From NCBI GenBank assembly GCA_014529385.2, contig CM043945.1, positions 139,974,241 to 140,038,240 of the forward strand: a DNA stretch of 64,000 bases. Direction: 5' to 3'. Shown here one piece after another: positions 1-11,097 of this stretch; positions within the stretch are counted from its first letter, which is position 1; every line of letters begins with the position of its first letter. Source of the stretch: Adiantum capillus-veneris. Taxonomy: Eukaryota; Streptophyta; Polypodiopsida; Polypodiales; Pteridaceae. Position numbers and translations under genes: made by a program. The notes under the pieces were generated by a model. The model searched no databases, was not told where the DNA came from, and was given only the letters and a program-made list of their open reading frames with translations.

Positions 1-1341
1 GCAAAATTCTCTCAAATAGCAGGACCATTACATAACAAAGAAGAACGTTAAGTATTCATGGACTGCTAAGGAGCAAAATTCTTTTGACAAGCTCAAAGAG
101 AAGCTTACCTCCCAACCAGTCCTGATGCTTTTGGGTCTCTCAAAGCCATTTGAGGTCCAATGTGATGCTTGTGGTGATTGCCTTGGTGTAGTCTTGCTTC
201 AAGAAGGGCATGCCATAGCATATGAGAGCCAAAGGCTCAATTCGGATGAACGGGCCTTGGGCATTTATGAGAAAGATCTTTTAGATGTTCTATATGCCCT
301 AGAAACATGGAAGCACTATCTATTGGGGACTCCATTCATTTTACGAATAGACCATCAAAGTCTCAAGTACTTCATGATGCAAACAAAGCTTTCCGACAAA
401 CAAATGAGGTGGGAAAATTTTCTTTCGCAATTTAATTTTCATATTGCTCACATTGCAGGTAAGCACAATCAAGTGGCCAATGCACTTTCACGACGACCAA
501 AAGTTAATGTGGTGTCTATAGCAACTCACGATGATTTATCTTCTATGATAGATGAGTATGCTATTGACCCTAACTTTAAAGACATAATGTCAGTCCTTGA
601 TTTGGGGAAGAAAGAGGAACCATTTACCTTGCAAGATGGTTATCTTCTCCATGGATATAGGCTATGTGTTACCGACTCCCTTCGTGAGAAAGTCATGTAT
701 GAATCCCATGCTCCTCCCTATGCCGGGCATAGAGGCATTCAACCTACTATTTTGGGAGTAGAGACGTACTTTTCTTGGCCTACCATGAAAATGGACATAC
801 AAGAGTATGTTTCAAAATGTGTGGTATGCCAAAAGACAAAGTATGACAGAGGGAAGCAATGTAGATTACAGCCATTGCCAATCCCTAATTCACCATGGGA
901 GAGTATATCCATGGATTTTATCTTTGAATTACCCAAGTCTATCCATGGGAATATGGGAATATGGGAATATGGACAATAGTCGAGAGGTTTAGCAAGCAAG
1001 CACACTTTATTCCTGTCAGCAAAAAGACTATTAAGGCACACCAATTGGCAGATTTTTAAACACCATGGATTTCCAACATCCATTGTGTCAGATAGAGATC
1101 CTAGAATGACCAGTAATTTTTGGAAAGGTCTCTTTGAAAATCTAAATAGAAGATTGAATTTCTCTTCAGCCTATCACCCACAAACGGATGGCCAAAGTGA
1201 GATAGCCAATCTTACGATTCTTGATCTACTAAAGACCTATGTTACAGAAGTAGATCAACGCTCACAATGGGAAAAGTACTTACCTCTTGTAGAGTATGCG
1301 TACAATAATACTGTCCATACTTCAACCAAAAAAGCACCTTT
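1..1341 (+). pseudogene. Ty3/gypsy pol remnant (element G1): RT tail, RNase H, first part of integrase
   Basis: This is the 3' half of a Ty3/gypsy polyprotein that enters from outside the window. It opens with the RT to RNase H connection (SWTAKEQ at about 58-80). RNase H follows, with QCDACG, YEKDLL and RIDHQSLKYF at about 155-375. The integrase zinc finger (AGHRG...CVVCQK, 720-835) and the start of the core (PWESISMDFIFELP, 895-935) come next. An 8-bp repeat then shifts the frame. The core resumes as SDRDPRMTS at 1087 and HPQTDGQSE near 1178-1203, and stops at 1341, where a solo LTR has inserted. The domain order matches element G2 further right, which serves as an internal reference. Frameshifts and stops show that it is dead. 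Confidence 0.9.
947..970 (+). repeat. Three tandem copies of an 8-bp unit (GGGAATAT)
   Basis: The unit GGGAATAT occurs three times in a row inside the integrase core. Element G2 has a single equivalent position (GNDGIWTI). Two extra 8-bp units add 16 bases and throw the frame, so this slippage event alone explains the loss of the integrase frame here. After the repeat the sequence again reads as integrase (VERFSKQAHFIPV) in another frame. Confidence 0.85.
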
Positions 1342-1693
1342 TGTCATAATAACTAATATCTAGTTCTCCTAAATGATTTTCTCATGTTAAACTGATCATT
1401 TAATATGGGGGAGTACCAGGGGAGAAAAAGATAGAGTATTAGTTAAGCTGGCAGACCGACCACATTAGGGATCCAAAGGGGGGCACATCTGCAAAAGAGA
1501 AATGTGCAACAATGGGCTTCAAAGACCCTAAGCTTCAGCCCATTAAGACTTCCAAAATGCTAAGGTTCCAATTTTCAATGTAAAGTCCAATGGTCAAACC
1601 TTAGGGATATTGGATGCTTTGTAAGTGTACAAAAAAGTCTTCCTAGATCCCTACATAGGAGGGGGCGAGCCCTTTTAGTAGGGGATGAGAGAG

Positions 1694-1718
1694 AAACACA
1701 CACACACACACACACACA
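1694..1718. repeat. (CA)n microsatellite in solo LTR
   Basis: About 12 uninterrupted AC units are seen. The tract lies inside the solo LTR. Confidence 0.9.
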
Positions 1719-2197
1719 TTCATAGAGCCCCTTTACACAAAGGACATAGTTGACACATGTCAGCTCCCTAGCCCATTTGCCCCCAAGGTGTACTCAAATC
1801 CTATTGGATGGCCATGGAGGTGGACCAATGAGAATTAGGCTAGAGTAAATCTAGTTTAATTCATTTAAAAACACTTGATAAAAGAACCAATAAGTATTAA
1901 GCTCTCTAGAAGACTATTGGACAGTCTCCCAAGGGGTCCAATGAGCATTCAACAGCCCAATGGCTTGCCTGCTTCCTATTGGCCAGAAGACAAAGGGGTC
2001 CTATGAGAGTTTAATTGCATTAATTAATTACTTAAAGCTCTCACAAAAGGGGAAAGGGGGACACATGTCACAAGGCTATCACTTATGCTTCTCAATTTTG
2101 ATTGGCTAAGATTTGCAGGATCCAATGGGTGTCAGCATGAGTATTTTGCAAGAGGGGTCGACCAAGAGAGAGAGGGGGCTGAATTTGACAAGGCATT

Positions 2198-2198
2198 A

Positions 2199-2224
<26 letters not shown>
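2198..2224. repeat. (CA)n microsatellite in solo LTR
   Basis: About 13 AC units are seen. Open frames across this stretch are repeat artefacts. Confidence 0.9.
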
Positions 2225-2230
<6 letters not shown>

Positions 2231-2708
2231 AATCTTATGTGTGAAGCAAGAAGACTCTCTCTCTCCTTCTCAAGCTTTAATGGAAAGCTCATCATCTACT
2301 CCAAGCTTGGAGAAGGGAGGCCTACACCAACAACTGTTGGCTTTACCCAACCAAGAGCCAAGCTTCAATGCATGCTCATCTCCTCTACCATGCTAATTAC
2401 TAAGCTATGCTAAGCTATTATAAGTGATTAGGTGAGGAGATATACTTATTTCTCATAAGATTACTCCTTCTTCCTCTCAATCTACCCTCATACCCCTCTA
2501 GCTCTCACCATCTTCGAAGGTGTGTGAGGTCTTGGGTCTGAGACCGTGAGGAAATTGATGTTGTGTTTTAAAGTGTTTTCTAGAGCTTGAAGCTTCCATC
2601 TTCATTGCACTAGCTAGTTATTGAAGGAACACGAAGAATTGTATTTTAAAATGTCTCCCTTGATGGGGGAACCTATAATACAAAGCCTTTTGGAGGGGGG
2701 ACCGGCTC

Positions 2709-2718
2709 CATATAAATC
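2709..2718 (+). promoter_or_regulatory. TATA-like box of the G1-family LTR
   Basis: CATATAAATC lies just downstream of a G-rich stretch (GGAGGGGGGACCGGCT). The stretch and the following GGTCCTCAACTGTTGTC are conserved in the second LTR at about 5153-5198, where the box is weaker (CATAAATT). This is the best candidate for the LTR core promoter. No transcript evidence is available. Confidence 0.4.
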
Positions 2719-2921
2719 CGGTCCTCAACTGTTGTCAATAGCTTAATTTCTCTCTCTTTTGAAGTATTGTTCATGCCTATCTAACTAGGTGTTATGCTTT
2801 TTGCTGCTCTCTCCATCCAAGCACTCTTGCTATGCTCATTAGGAATCTATTCTAATGAAATGCTCACTATATCTATACTATTTTCCACTACACACAAGTT
2901 ACTAGGTCATTAAATGTTACA

Positions 2922-3538
2922 CCTTTTGAAATCATAGAGGAAAGACCTAAAAGTTCCTTTCTACTTAAAGTACATGGGAAGATCTTCGCTCCGATAAGTA
3001 TAGACATGACCTGCAAGAATCTTTTCAAAAGATTAAGGAGGCTATATCCATCTTTCAACAAAGGCAAAAAGCTGTTGTTGATAAGCACAAACGGGCCTTA
3101 ACGTTCAAAGAAAATGATTGGGTCTTACTTAAGTTTCCCAAGGCTCGATTGAGACAAACAATGGGCAAAAATCCTATGGGCCATCAAAAGTATTATTATG
3201 CTAAACTAGCAAGTAGATACTATGGTCCTTTTCAAATTTTGAAGCCAATCAATGAGTTGGCTTGTCAACTCAAGCTTCCCAACCATTGGCTCATACAAAA
3301 TGCTTTTCATGTGAGCCTACTTAAGCCCTACAAAGGAGAGCCACCAAGTGAGCCAAGTATTGAAGACCCTCCCAAAATCGAAGACCAAGAAGAGGTGCTA
3401 CAACCCGAAGCTATCCTTCGGCATGAAGACAAGGTACTACGACATGGTAAGATTATCTGACGGTATCTTATTAAGTTCAAAATTTATTCTTTTGAAGATG
3501 CTAGATGGATGCAAGGAATCAGCTTAAGGATAGTATGA
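2922..3538 (+). pseudogene. G1 integrase C-terminal part and chromodomain-like tail
   Basis: This continues the integrase after the solo LTR. The linker region of about 2927-3110 has a frame break. Next comes the GPY/F-type stretch (RYYGPFQILKPI at about 3215-3250) and NAFHVSLLKPY (3298-3330). An acidic stretch then leads to RYLIKFKIYSFEDARWM (about 3461-3510), which resembles the degenerate chromodomain that ends chromovirus-type integrases. A TGA at about 3458 interrupts it. G2 has the same order (HNAFHVSLLRPF, then RRYLLKFKNYP). Confidence 0.85.
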
Positions 3539-3930
3539 GCCTTGCCAATGCTTACACTGCTACATTAGAGTAAGCAAATGTACATGTTTCTTTTAAATGA
3601 TCAATGTTTTTGTCTTATAAGATTAATTCTCTTATTATTATGCACAGACTTAAATAGTATGCATACTTAGAATCATATTTGTGATGACACCGTCTCTCAA
3701 ACACCAAATAGAATTTTTCACTCTATTTGGGAGAATGAAATGGACTAAAGAGCAGACATGCTTGCGGCAGCTATGTCTCTCAAGCACCAAATGGATTAGT
3801 CATCCAGCTTGGAATGATGTTGTAGGGTAAAAAAGGATCCTCTACCCGCTAAGAAAAATTGACTAATGACTAAGACTTTATCTCTTCTACCTCATAGTCA
3901 AGGATGACTTTGACTTCAAGAGAGAGGTAA
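3539..3930 (+). other. G1 3' untranslated region ending in polypurine tract
   Basis: No coding sequence is seen. The stretch ends in a purine-rich run (CAAGAGAGAGGTAA, 3917-3930) directly before the TG of the next LTR, which is the expected place for the plus-strand primer. Confidence 0.6.
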
Positions 3931-5370
3931 TGTCATAAAATCTAATATCTAAACAACCCAAATGATTTTCTCATATTACACTGATCATTTAATTTGGGAT
4001 AATAAAATGGGAACAAGGGTTAGAATATAGACATGTGCTTATGGATTTCTCTCAACACGGGGCCAATGGTAAAGGGGTCCAAATAAGGGATGGTCTGTCA
4101 AAGAGCAAGGTTAGCTAATGGATCTTAAAAGACCTTAGGGTTAGCTTCATTAAAGACCTCCAATGGTTAGTCTTAAAAGTCCTTTGACCTTAGGCAAGCT
4201 AGGGTTGAGCTTGAGGTTGGAACCTGACCTAAGCTTGAGGTGCTTGTCATGTTTGATGAATAAGGTTCTTGAGTAAACAAGAGACTCTACAAAGGAGGGG
4301 GGAATCCCCAAAGTTATGGGAATCTTTGACTTAACCTCCCACTTACCCAAAGGGCACCCCCTTTTCTCAAGGGGCACATGGACACATGTCAGACTCTCCC
4401 TATGCTTAGCCACATGGTGTGCTTAAATCCTATTGGCTGGGCTAAAGAGGGGTCCAATGAGCTTTTAGTTCCATTCAACAAATATCTAGATATTTTCAGG
4501 CTCTCTCTCTTAAAGGGATAAGGAGGAAACTTGTCCAAAGACTACCCATGTGATTGAAATGCATAGGGCATGTGATTGGCTAGGGGGAGAGGGGTCCAAT
4601 GAGCTTCAGTCTTGAGCAAAAAGGGGGGCTTGCCCAAAGCAAGCAAGGGGTATGCTTGGGGGGTATACACCTCTCACACACTCAATTTTTTTCAAGCATT
4701 CTCACTTGGTGAAAGTGGATGAACTCCATATCCTTCTCTAAGCTTGTTCAGAAGTGAAATCCTACACCAACACTCTTGGCTATGGAATGCAAATCCAACC
4801 AAGAGCCATGTTTCAATGCTTAAGCTTTCCATCTTCTCCATGTTCATTACTATGCTATTATGTATGCTAGCAATAAGAGTGATGATAAGTGAGGAACGAT
4901 TTCTTTCTCCTATGGAAAGTTTCTTCTTCCTCTTCCATACCCTCATTCCCTACTAGCTCTCTCCACCTTCAAAGGTGTTTGAGGCCTTGGGACTGAGGCT
5001 TGGGATAGTTAATGCTTTCTATAAAGTTTATGTTATGCTCGTGATGCATGAAGATTTCCATCTTCATTGCATCACCTAGGTCACAAGGAACACAAATATT
5101 GTATTGTACCAAGTCTCTCTTGATGGTAGAAACTATAATACAAATGCCTAATGGAGGGGGGACCGGCTTCGCATAAATTTGGTCCTCAACTGTTGTCATG
5201 TTCTCTAAACTCTCTCTCTTGCAAAAAGTATTGTTCATGCCAAGTTAATAAGTACCATGTTTATGTTGCTACCATCAATTAAGTTCACCCGCTATGCTCA
5301 CAAAGTAATTTCACAAACGTGCATTTCCTAATTTTGCTACTCTCAAAGTTCATAGGCCATTTCTATTACA
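3931..5370 (+). mobile_element. 3' LTR of G1 (Ty3/gypsy)
   Basis: It starts TGTCATAAAATCTAATATCT, nearly the same as the solo LTR start, and follows the G1 pol end and a polypurine tract. The probable end is TTCTATTACA at 5370, by comparison with the solo LTR end. It shares the GGAGGGGGGACCGGCT and GGTCCTCAACTGTTGTCA blocks with the solo LTR. The 5' LTR lies outside the window, so its target duplication cannot be checked. The right boundary is less certain than the left. Confidence 0.75.
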
Positions 5371-5435
5371 TCAAGGATGTTAATGAGTAACTAATTTCAG
5401 GAGAAGTCAGTTTTTATAGTTCATTTGTGTAGACT

Positions 5436-5826
5436 ATTCTTGATGCTTTGTCAGATTCTTACCAGACTTTTGCTAGTACTTGGAGACTTATGACCCAAGG
5501 AAATCTTGAAGTTGTCAAGATTGATGCATTATGCACATTTCTGTTGCAAGAGTCACTTTCTAGAAAAAACAGGACTAGGCAGCATGTAGTTGAATAGTGG
5601 GAACAACAATGTAACCACTTCTTATGATTCTGGTGCGAGTGGAAAAACTTCTATTCATAATGCTTCTGCCGGCAGCAGTTCGTATGGCAATTGTGGTGAT
5701 AAGGGCAAAAAGAAGATGCGTTGTCATTATTGTAAAGCTAATGATCACTTGATCAAGCAGTGTCTGAAATTGAAGGCAAAAGAGGCTGGACCACTACAGG
5801 GTCCAATACAAGTGCAGCAATTGTAG
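5436..5826 (+). pseudogene. Copia A gag C-terminal part with zinc knuckle
   Basis: The frame reads ILDALSDSYQTFASTWRL from 5436, typical of the UBN2-type copia gag, then breaks at a stop near 5596. A CCHC knuckle, CHYCKANDHLIKQC, is at about 5722-5763. The gag N-terminus is missing. In an intact copy this protein would form the virus-like particle and bind RNA. Confidence 0.8.
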
Positions 5827-5829
5827 AGT

Positions 5830-7661
5830 CTTTTGTCAAAGGAGATTGTGATGTTGATGTTGATACAAAATGGGCATTTAGTGCAGAGTGCACTTATGAT
5901 CCTATTGTCCATGATGCATGTATGTCAATTGCTGCAGATTCACATGTGTGGTATTTTGACAGTAGCGCTACAAAGCACATTACCTCACATCCTCATTTGT
6001 TTACATCTATTGAGTCTGTCCCTCATGGGAATACGGTGATTTGTGCCAACAATGCCTCTTATCATGTTCAAGGAGTTGGAAAGATTGTTCTTACTGCTAC
6101 AAATGGCAGTTCTTTCACACTTTTTTGATGCATTGTATGTACCTGGGATAAAAAATAACCTTTTTTCTGTATCTGCACTTGCTAGACTTCATCTCATAGT
6201 CAAATTTGTGGATGACAGATGTACAGTTCATGATCTCAGTTTTGGTGATGAAATTGTTGCATTTGGCCTTTTGTGTTGTGGACTGTATAAGCTCACTTTT
6301 GTATGACAAGTGTGGACAAAATTTGCAAATGCAATTGCAGATTCAAGGGCTGTTTCATATGCAAGATTGTGGCATGCATGTTTTGGGCATCTGAATTTTA
6401 GCAGTTTGATGCGTTTGCAAAAACATGATATGGCTGCTTCTTTGCCACCTCTTGAAGCACCTGTCAAACATGTTTGTGAAGGCTGTATTTGGGAAAATGT
6501 AGTGTGCTAAGTTTCCAAAGGATGGGTCAGTTCGTGCTACATGTAGATTACAACTTGTGCATAGTGATGTTTGTGGCCTATGCAAATTCTGTCATTGGGA
6601 AATTACTTGTACTTCATGACTTTCATTGATGACTGCTCCATGAATGCATGTGTATATCCGTTGAAAGCTAAGTCCGAAGTGCTTATGTGCTTCAAGAAAT
6701 TTCTTGTTATGGCTGAAAATGTCTCAAAATGTACTATGGGCACCCTCCGTTTCGATCGAGGGGGGAGTATATGTCTCATGAATTTAATGCATTTCTGGCT
6801 AGTTGTGGGATAAAACAACAATGTACAGTGCCATATACGCCTCAACAAAATGGTGTTGTTGAGAGGAAAAACAAGTCTCTTACAAAAATGGCACGATGTA
6901 TGGTCAAGAGTCAAGCTTTACCACATTCGTTTTGGCTCAAGATTGTCATGTGTGCCACTTATGTACTCAACACGTGTCCTACAAAAGCGTTCCAGTCTAT
7001 GACTCCATATGAAGCATGGCATGATAGAAAGACATCTATTGAGCACATTCGTGTTTTTGGCTGTTTGGCTTATGGTTTAGTGCCACAAGCACATCGTAGA
7101 AAATTGAATGATAAGGCTGTCAAATGTATTTTTGTTGCTTATAGTGTTGAAAGCAAAGGTTACAGATTGTACCATTTGCAAACAAAGCGTATTTTGGTCT
7201 CATATGATGTTGTGTTTGTGGAAGATTCTGTTCAACCTTTGCTGTCATGTACTAGAGGTAGTAATGTAAGCTCACAGGACATTTATGACAGTTTCTTGAC
7301 TCTTTTCAATGGTGGAAGTTTGAATGTAAATTCAAATGAGGCAAATGTACATCCTATGGGGGTTTTTGAAAATGTTACAAATCAGCCTATTACTGATGCA
7401 GATGTACATGATGTACTTGATGAGGAAAGGGCTAAAAATGAGCAGGCTAGAGGTATGCCAAAATGGTTGGTGTACACTTTGCATGATAGTAAATTGGATG
7501 CACCTTTGTCTAGTCGTACTCGTTCAAGTTCTCGCCATGCCTCTTATGCATCAGATTGTTATGCTTTGGCTGTGTTTAGCTTATGTGATATAGAGGAACC
7601 CCTATCTTTTGATCAAGCACAGAACAAAAAATTGGATGGCTTCCATACAATTAGAATATGA
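5830..7661 (+). pseudogene. Copia A protease, GAG-pre-integrase and integrase
   Basis: The protease reads WYFDSSATKHIT at about 5950-5985, with DSSA in place of the usual DSG(A/S). The frame breaks near 6125. The GAG-pre-integrase finger is LWHACFGHLNFSSLMRL...CEGC at about 6370-6490. The integrase core has FIDDCS (6621), a damaged FDRGG site near 6755 with a frameshift in a G run, and VVERKN (6856) for the last acidic residue. The frame then stays open to 7661 through FGCLAYGLVPQ and the integrase to RT linker. Confidence 0.88.
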
Positions 7662-9123
7662 TGCACTTATAGAAAATGACACATGGACTTCATGTGATTT
7701 ACTCCTGGCAAAAAGGCCATTGGTACAAAGTGGGTTTACAAGTTGAAACACAAGCCGGATGGTGAGGTTGATCGCCATAAGGCTTGACTTGTTACAAAAG
7801 GCTATGCACAGAAGAAATGCATAGATTATGAAGAAACTTTTGCTCCCACTTGTCATACGACTACTGTTCGTTTTCTATGTGCATTGGCACCTCATTTTGG
7901 TTGGGATGTACATCAATCCGATATTGTTATTACATTCTTGAATGGTGACATTTTTGAGGAAGTCTATGTAACGTAGCCTCGCGGTTTTGTCAAGAAAGGA
8001 CAAAAGGACAAAGTGTGCAGATGTAAGAAGGCTTTGTATGGGTTAAAGCAATATCCTCGTGCTTGGTATGAGAAAGATGGCACTCATTTGGTCAAACGAG
8101 GCTTTCATAACAATCCAACAGAAAGCACATTGTATGTCAAGCATGAGGGCGATGTACTTCTCATTGTTGTTCTTTATGTGGATGATTTGTTGATCACTGG
8201 TCCCAATGAGGCACATATTGCTGAATTTAAGGTTGATTTGAATGCTATTTTCAAGACGAAAGATTTAGGGCTGTTGCATCATTACTTGGTGATACAATTT
8301 AAGCAGTGTGATGGTGGTATTGGTTTGTGTTAAAAAAAGTTGCATAGAGACTGCTATGCAAGTTTGGATTTGAGGATTGCAGACCTATTGCCACTCGCAT
8401 GGAAACAAGTGTGAAGTTGAGTCGTATGATGCTGGTGATCCTGCTGATGTCTCTCTTTACCAAACTATTGTTGGCTGCCTCATTTATGTATGCAACACAA
8501 GACCGGATATTCAATTTGTAGTCTCACAGGTCAACAGATTTATGCATAGCCCAGGGTCTAAGCATTGGCAGGCAGTCAAGAGGATTTTTCGCTACTTGAG
8601 TGGCACTTTGTATCTTGGCTTGTTTTATCCCAAGGGGGGATCATTGCCGCTAGATTTACATGATTTTTCAGACTTAGATTGGGCTGGTTGTTATGACACG
8701 TGAGTGTCCACAAGTGATTTTTTTTCATGCTTCGCAGTTCATGTATTTCATGGTTGAGCAAGAAGCAACCTACTGTGGCCACTTTCAGTTGTGAGACTAA
8801 GTATAGGGCAATCTTCACAACTATGGTTGAGTGTGTATGGCTCAGACGCCTTATGGCTGATTTGGGTGTTGGACAACACATTCCTAACATCATCCACACT
8901 GAAGTCAGAGCACATTGGCAGTTGCGAGGAACCCAGTTTTTCATGCTCGCACAAAGCACATTGAGGTGCATTACCACTATGTAAGGGAGAGGCTCTCAGT
9001 AGGAGAGATCAACTTGGCTTATGTGCCAACATAGGACAACAGTGTAGATCTTTTCACAAAGGCATTGTCTCGTGAGAAGTTTGAAGCTTTCTGCAAAGCT
9101 TTGGGCTTGCTCCCCTTTGTGGA
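7662..9123 (+). pseudogene. Copia A reverse transcriptase and RNase H
   Basis: The RT starts around WTSCDLL (7685) and is broken by stops near 7785 and 7975. It has KALYGLKQYPRAWYEK (8029-8076) and the catalytic YVDDLL (8176). A further break near 8331 precedes the RNase H part: LYQTIVGCLIYVCNTRPD (from 8455), HWQAVKRIFRYLSGTL, and WLSKKQPTVATFSCETKY (8752-8805). Copy B at 9431-10869 is a close paralogue. Confidence 0.88.
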
Positions 9124-9204
9124 CTGATCTTGTCCTCAGGGCATAGCACTTCCCTTTACTCTTTGTGCCAGCCCTCGTTCACCGTATCACACCCAGGGGG
9201 GATT

Positions 9205-9430
9205 TGTTACCATATACATGTGGTAGTGATGTGTGTGAACACACTAGGACCGTCGGGGCATTTTTCCCTCTTTAGGAGGTTTCCCCCCCTGTGCATTGTG
9301 TATATGCCCATCACTCTAGGGCTATCTATCTTTCCATTGCACACTAAGTAATACACTCTCTGTTGTGTGCCTTGAGCTTCCTTCATCTTCTCCAAGTTGT
9401 GTACGTTTCTCTGCAGCCCTAATTCCAACA
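9205..9430 (+). mobile_element. Copia LTR (226 bp) following copy A
   Basis: It starts TGTTACCATATACATG right after the purine-rich tract ACCCAGGGGGGAT and ends CCCTAATTCCAACA. The same sequence recurs at 10870-11097 in the matching position, which fixes both ends. The TG...CA termini are canonical. Confidence 0.9.
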
Positions 9431-10869
9431 AATGACACATGGTCTTTATGTGTTTTGCCTCTTCGACTTGTTGCAAAAGGTTATGCACAACAAAAAGGCA
9501 TAGATTATGAAGAGATTTGCTCCCACTTGTAGTATGACTATTGTGCGTTTTCTATCTGCATTGGCATCTCATTTTGGTTGAGATGTAATCAATCAGACAA
9601 TGTTACTGCTTTCTTGAATGGTGACATATTTGAGGAAGTTTATGTAATGCAGCCTCGCGGTTTTATCATTAAAGGGTAGGAAGATAAAGTGTGCAAATGT
9701 AAGAAAGCTTTGTATGGGTTGAAGCAATCTCCTCGTGCTTGGTATGAGAAAGCTGACACTCATTTGGTCGAACGAGGCTTTTGTAACACTCCAACTAAAA
9801 GCACATTGTATGTAAAGCGTGAGGGTGATGTACTTCTCATTGTGGTTCTCTATGTCGATGATTTGCTGACCACTGGACCAAACGAGAGACATATTGCTGA
9901 ATTTAAGGTTGATTTGAATGCTACTTTCAAGATGAAAGATTTGGGGCAATTGCATCATTATTTGGGTATACTATTAAGCAGTGTGATGGTGGTATTGCTT
10001 TGTGCCAGACAAGTTACATAGTTTCATTGCTATGTAAGTTTGGACTTGAGGATTGCAAACCTATTGCCACTCCCATGGAAACATGTTTGAAATTGAGTCT
10101 TCATGATGCTAGTGATCCTGTCGATGTCACTCTTTACAAAATTGCTGTTGACTGCCTTATCTATGTATGCAACACAAGGCCAAATATTCAGTTTGCAGTT
10201 TCATAGGTCAGCAGATTCATGCATAGCCCAGAGTCTAAGCATTGGCAGGCTGTCAAGAGGATTTTTTGCTACGTGAGTGGCACTTTACATCTTGGCTTGT
10301 TTTATCCCAAGAGGGGAGCATTGCCGCAAGATTTACATGCTTTTTTGGACTCAAATTGGGCTAGTTATTTTGACACACGAGTGTCCACAAGTGGTTTTTG
10401 TTTCATGCTCAGCAGTTCATGTATATCATGGTTGAGCAAGAAGCAACCTACTGTGGCCACTTCTAGTTGTGAGGCTGAGTATAGGGCAATCTTCACAGCT
10501 ACGATTGAGTGTATATGGCCAGACGCCTTATGGATGATTTGGGTGTTGGACATGACACTGCCAACACTATCTACACTGACAGTCAGAGCGCATTAGCAAT
10601 TTTGAGGAACCCAATTTTTCATGCTCGCACAAAGCACATTGAGGTGCATTACCACTATGTCAGGGAGAGGCTCTCATTAGGAGAGATCAGCTTGGCTTAT
10701 GTGCCAACACAGGACAACCTTGCAGATATTTTCACAAAGGCATTGTCTCATGAGAAGTTTGAAGTTTTCCACAGCTTTGGGCTTACTCCGCTTTGTGGAT
10801 TGATCATGTCCTTAGGGCATGGTACTTCCCTATCAGCTCTCGTTCACCGCATCACTCCCAAGGGGGATT
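9431..10869 (+). pseudogene. Truncated copia copy B: RT and RNase H only
   Basis: The first base after the LTR is homologous to about position 7675 of copy A (AATGACACATGG), so gag, protease and integrase are absent. Copy B also lacks about 75 bp at its start compared with A. It has KALYGLKQSPRAWYEK (9704-9751), YVDDLL (9851), WLSKKQPTVATSSCEAEY and the C-terminal HARTKHIEVHYHYVRERL. It ends with a purine tract (CCCAAGGGGGAT) before the next LTR. A few stops remain, but it is better preserved than A. Confidence 0.88.
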
Positions 10870-11097
10870 TGTTACCATATACATGTGGTAGTGATGTGTG
10901 TGAACACATTTAGGACCGCCAGGGCATTTTTTCCCTCACTAGGAGGTTTTTCCCACTTGCATTGTATATATGCCCGTCACTCTAGGGCTATCTTATCTTT
11001 CTATTGCTCACTAAGTAATATACTCTCTGTTGTGTGCCTTGAGCTTCCTTCATCTTCTCCAAGGTGTGTGTGTGTTTTTGCAACCCTAATTCCAACA
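10870..11097 (+). mobile_element. Copia LTR (228 bp) following copy B
   Basis: It is nearly identical to the LTR at 9205-9430, with the same TGTTACCATATACATG start and CCCTAATTCCAACA end. It contains a short GT run (about 11064-11074). Confidence 0.9.

Larger units (their letters stand above)
1342..2921 (+). mobile_element. Solo LTR inserted in the integrase of G1
   Basis: The segment starts TGTCATAA and ends TGTTACA. It is flanked by a perfect 5-bp target duplication CCTTT (1337-1341 and 2922-2926). Removing it with one CCTTT restores the integrase reading across the junction, as judged against G2. Its start and several inner stretches match the G1 3' LTR at 3931-5370, so both belong to one Ty3/gypsy family. 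No internal region is present, so this is a solo LTR left by LTR-LTR recombination. It holds two (CA)n tracts and a TATA-like box. Confidence 0.88.
5371..9430 (+). mobile_element. Ty1/copia element A, 5'-truncated, with 3' LTR
   Basis: Gag, zinc knuckle, protease, integrase, RT and RNase H appear in copia order (integrase before RT), followed by a purine-rich tract and a 226-bp LTR. No 5' LTR or gag start is seen. The element begins abruptly next to the G1 LTR. Many stops and frameshifts show it is dead. Confidence 0.9.
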
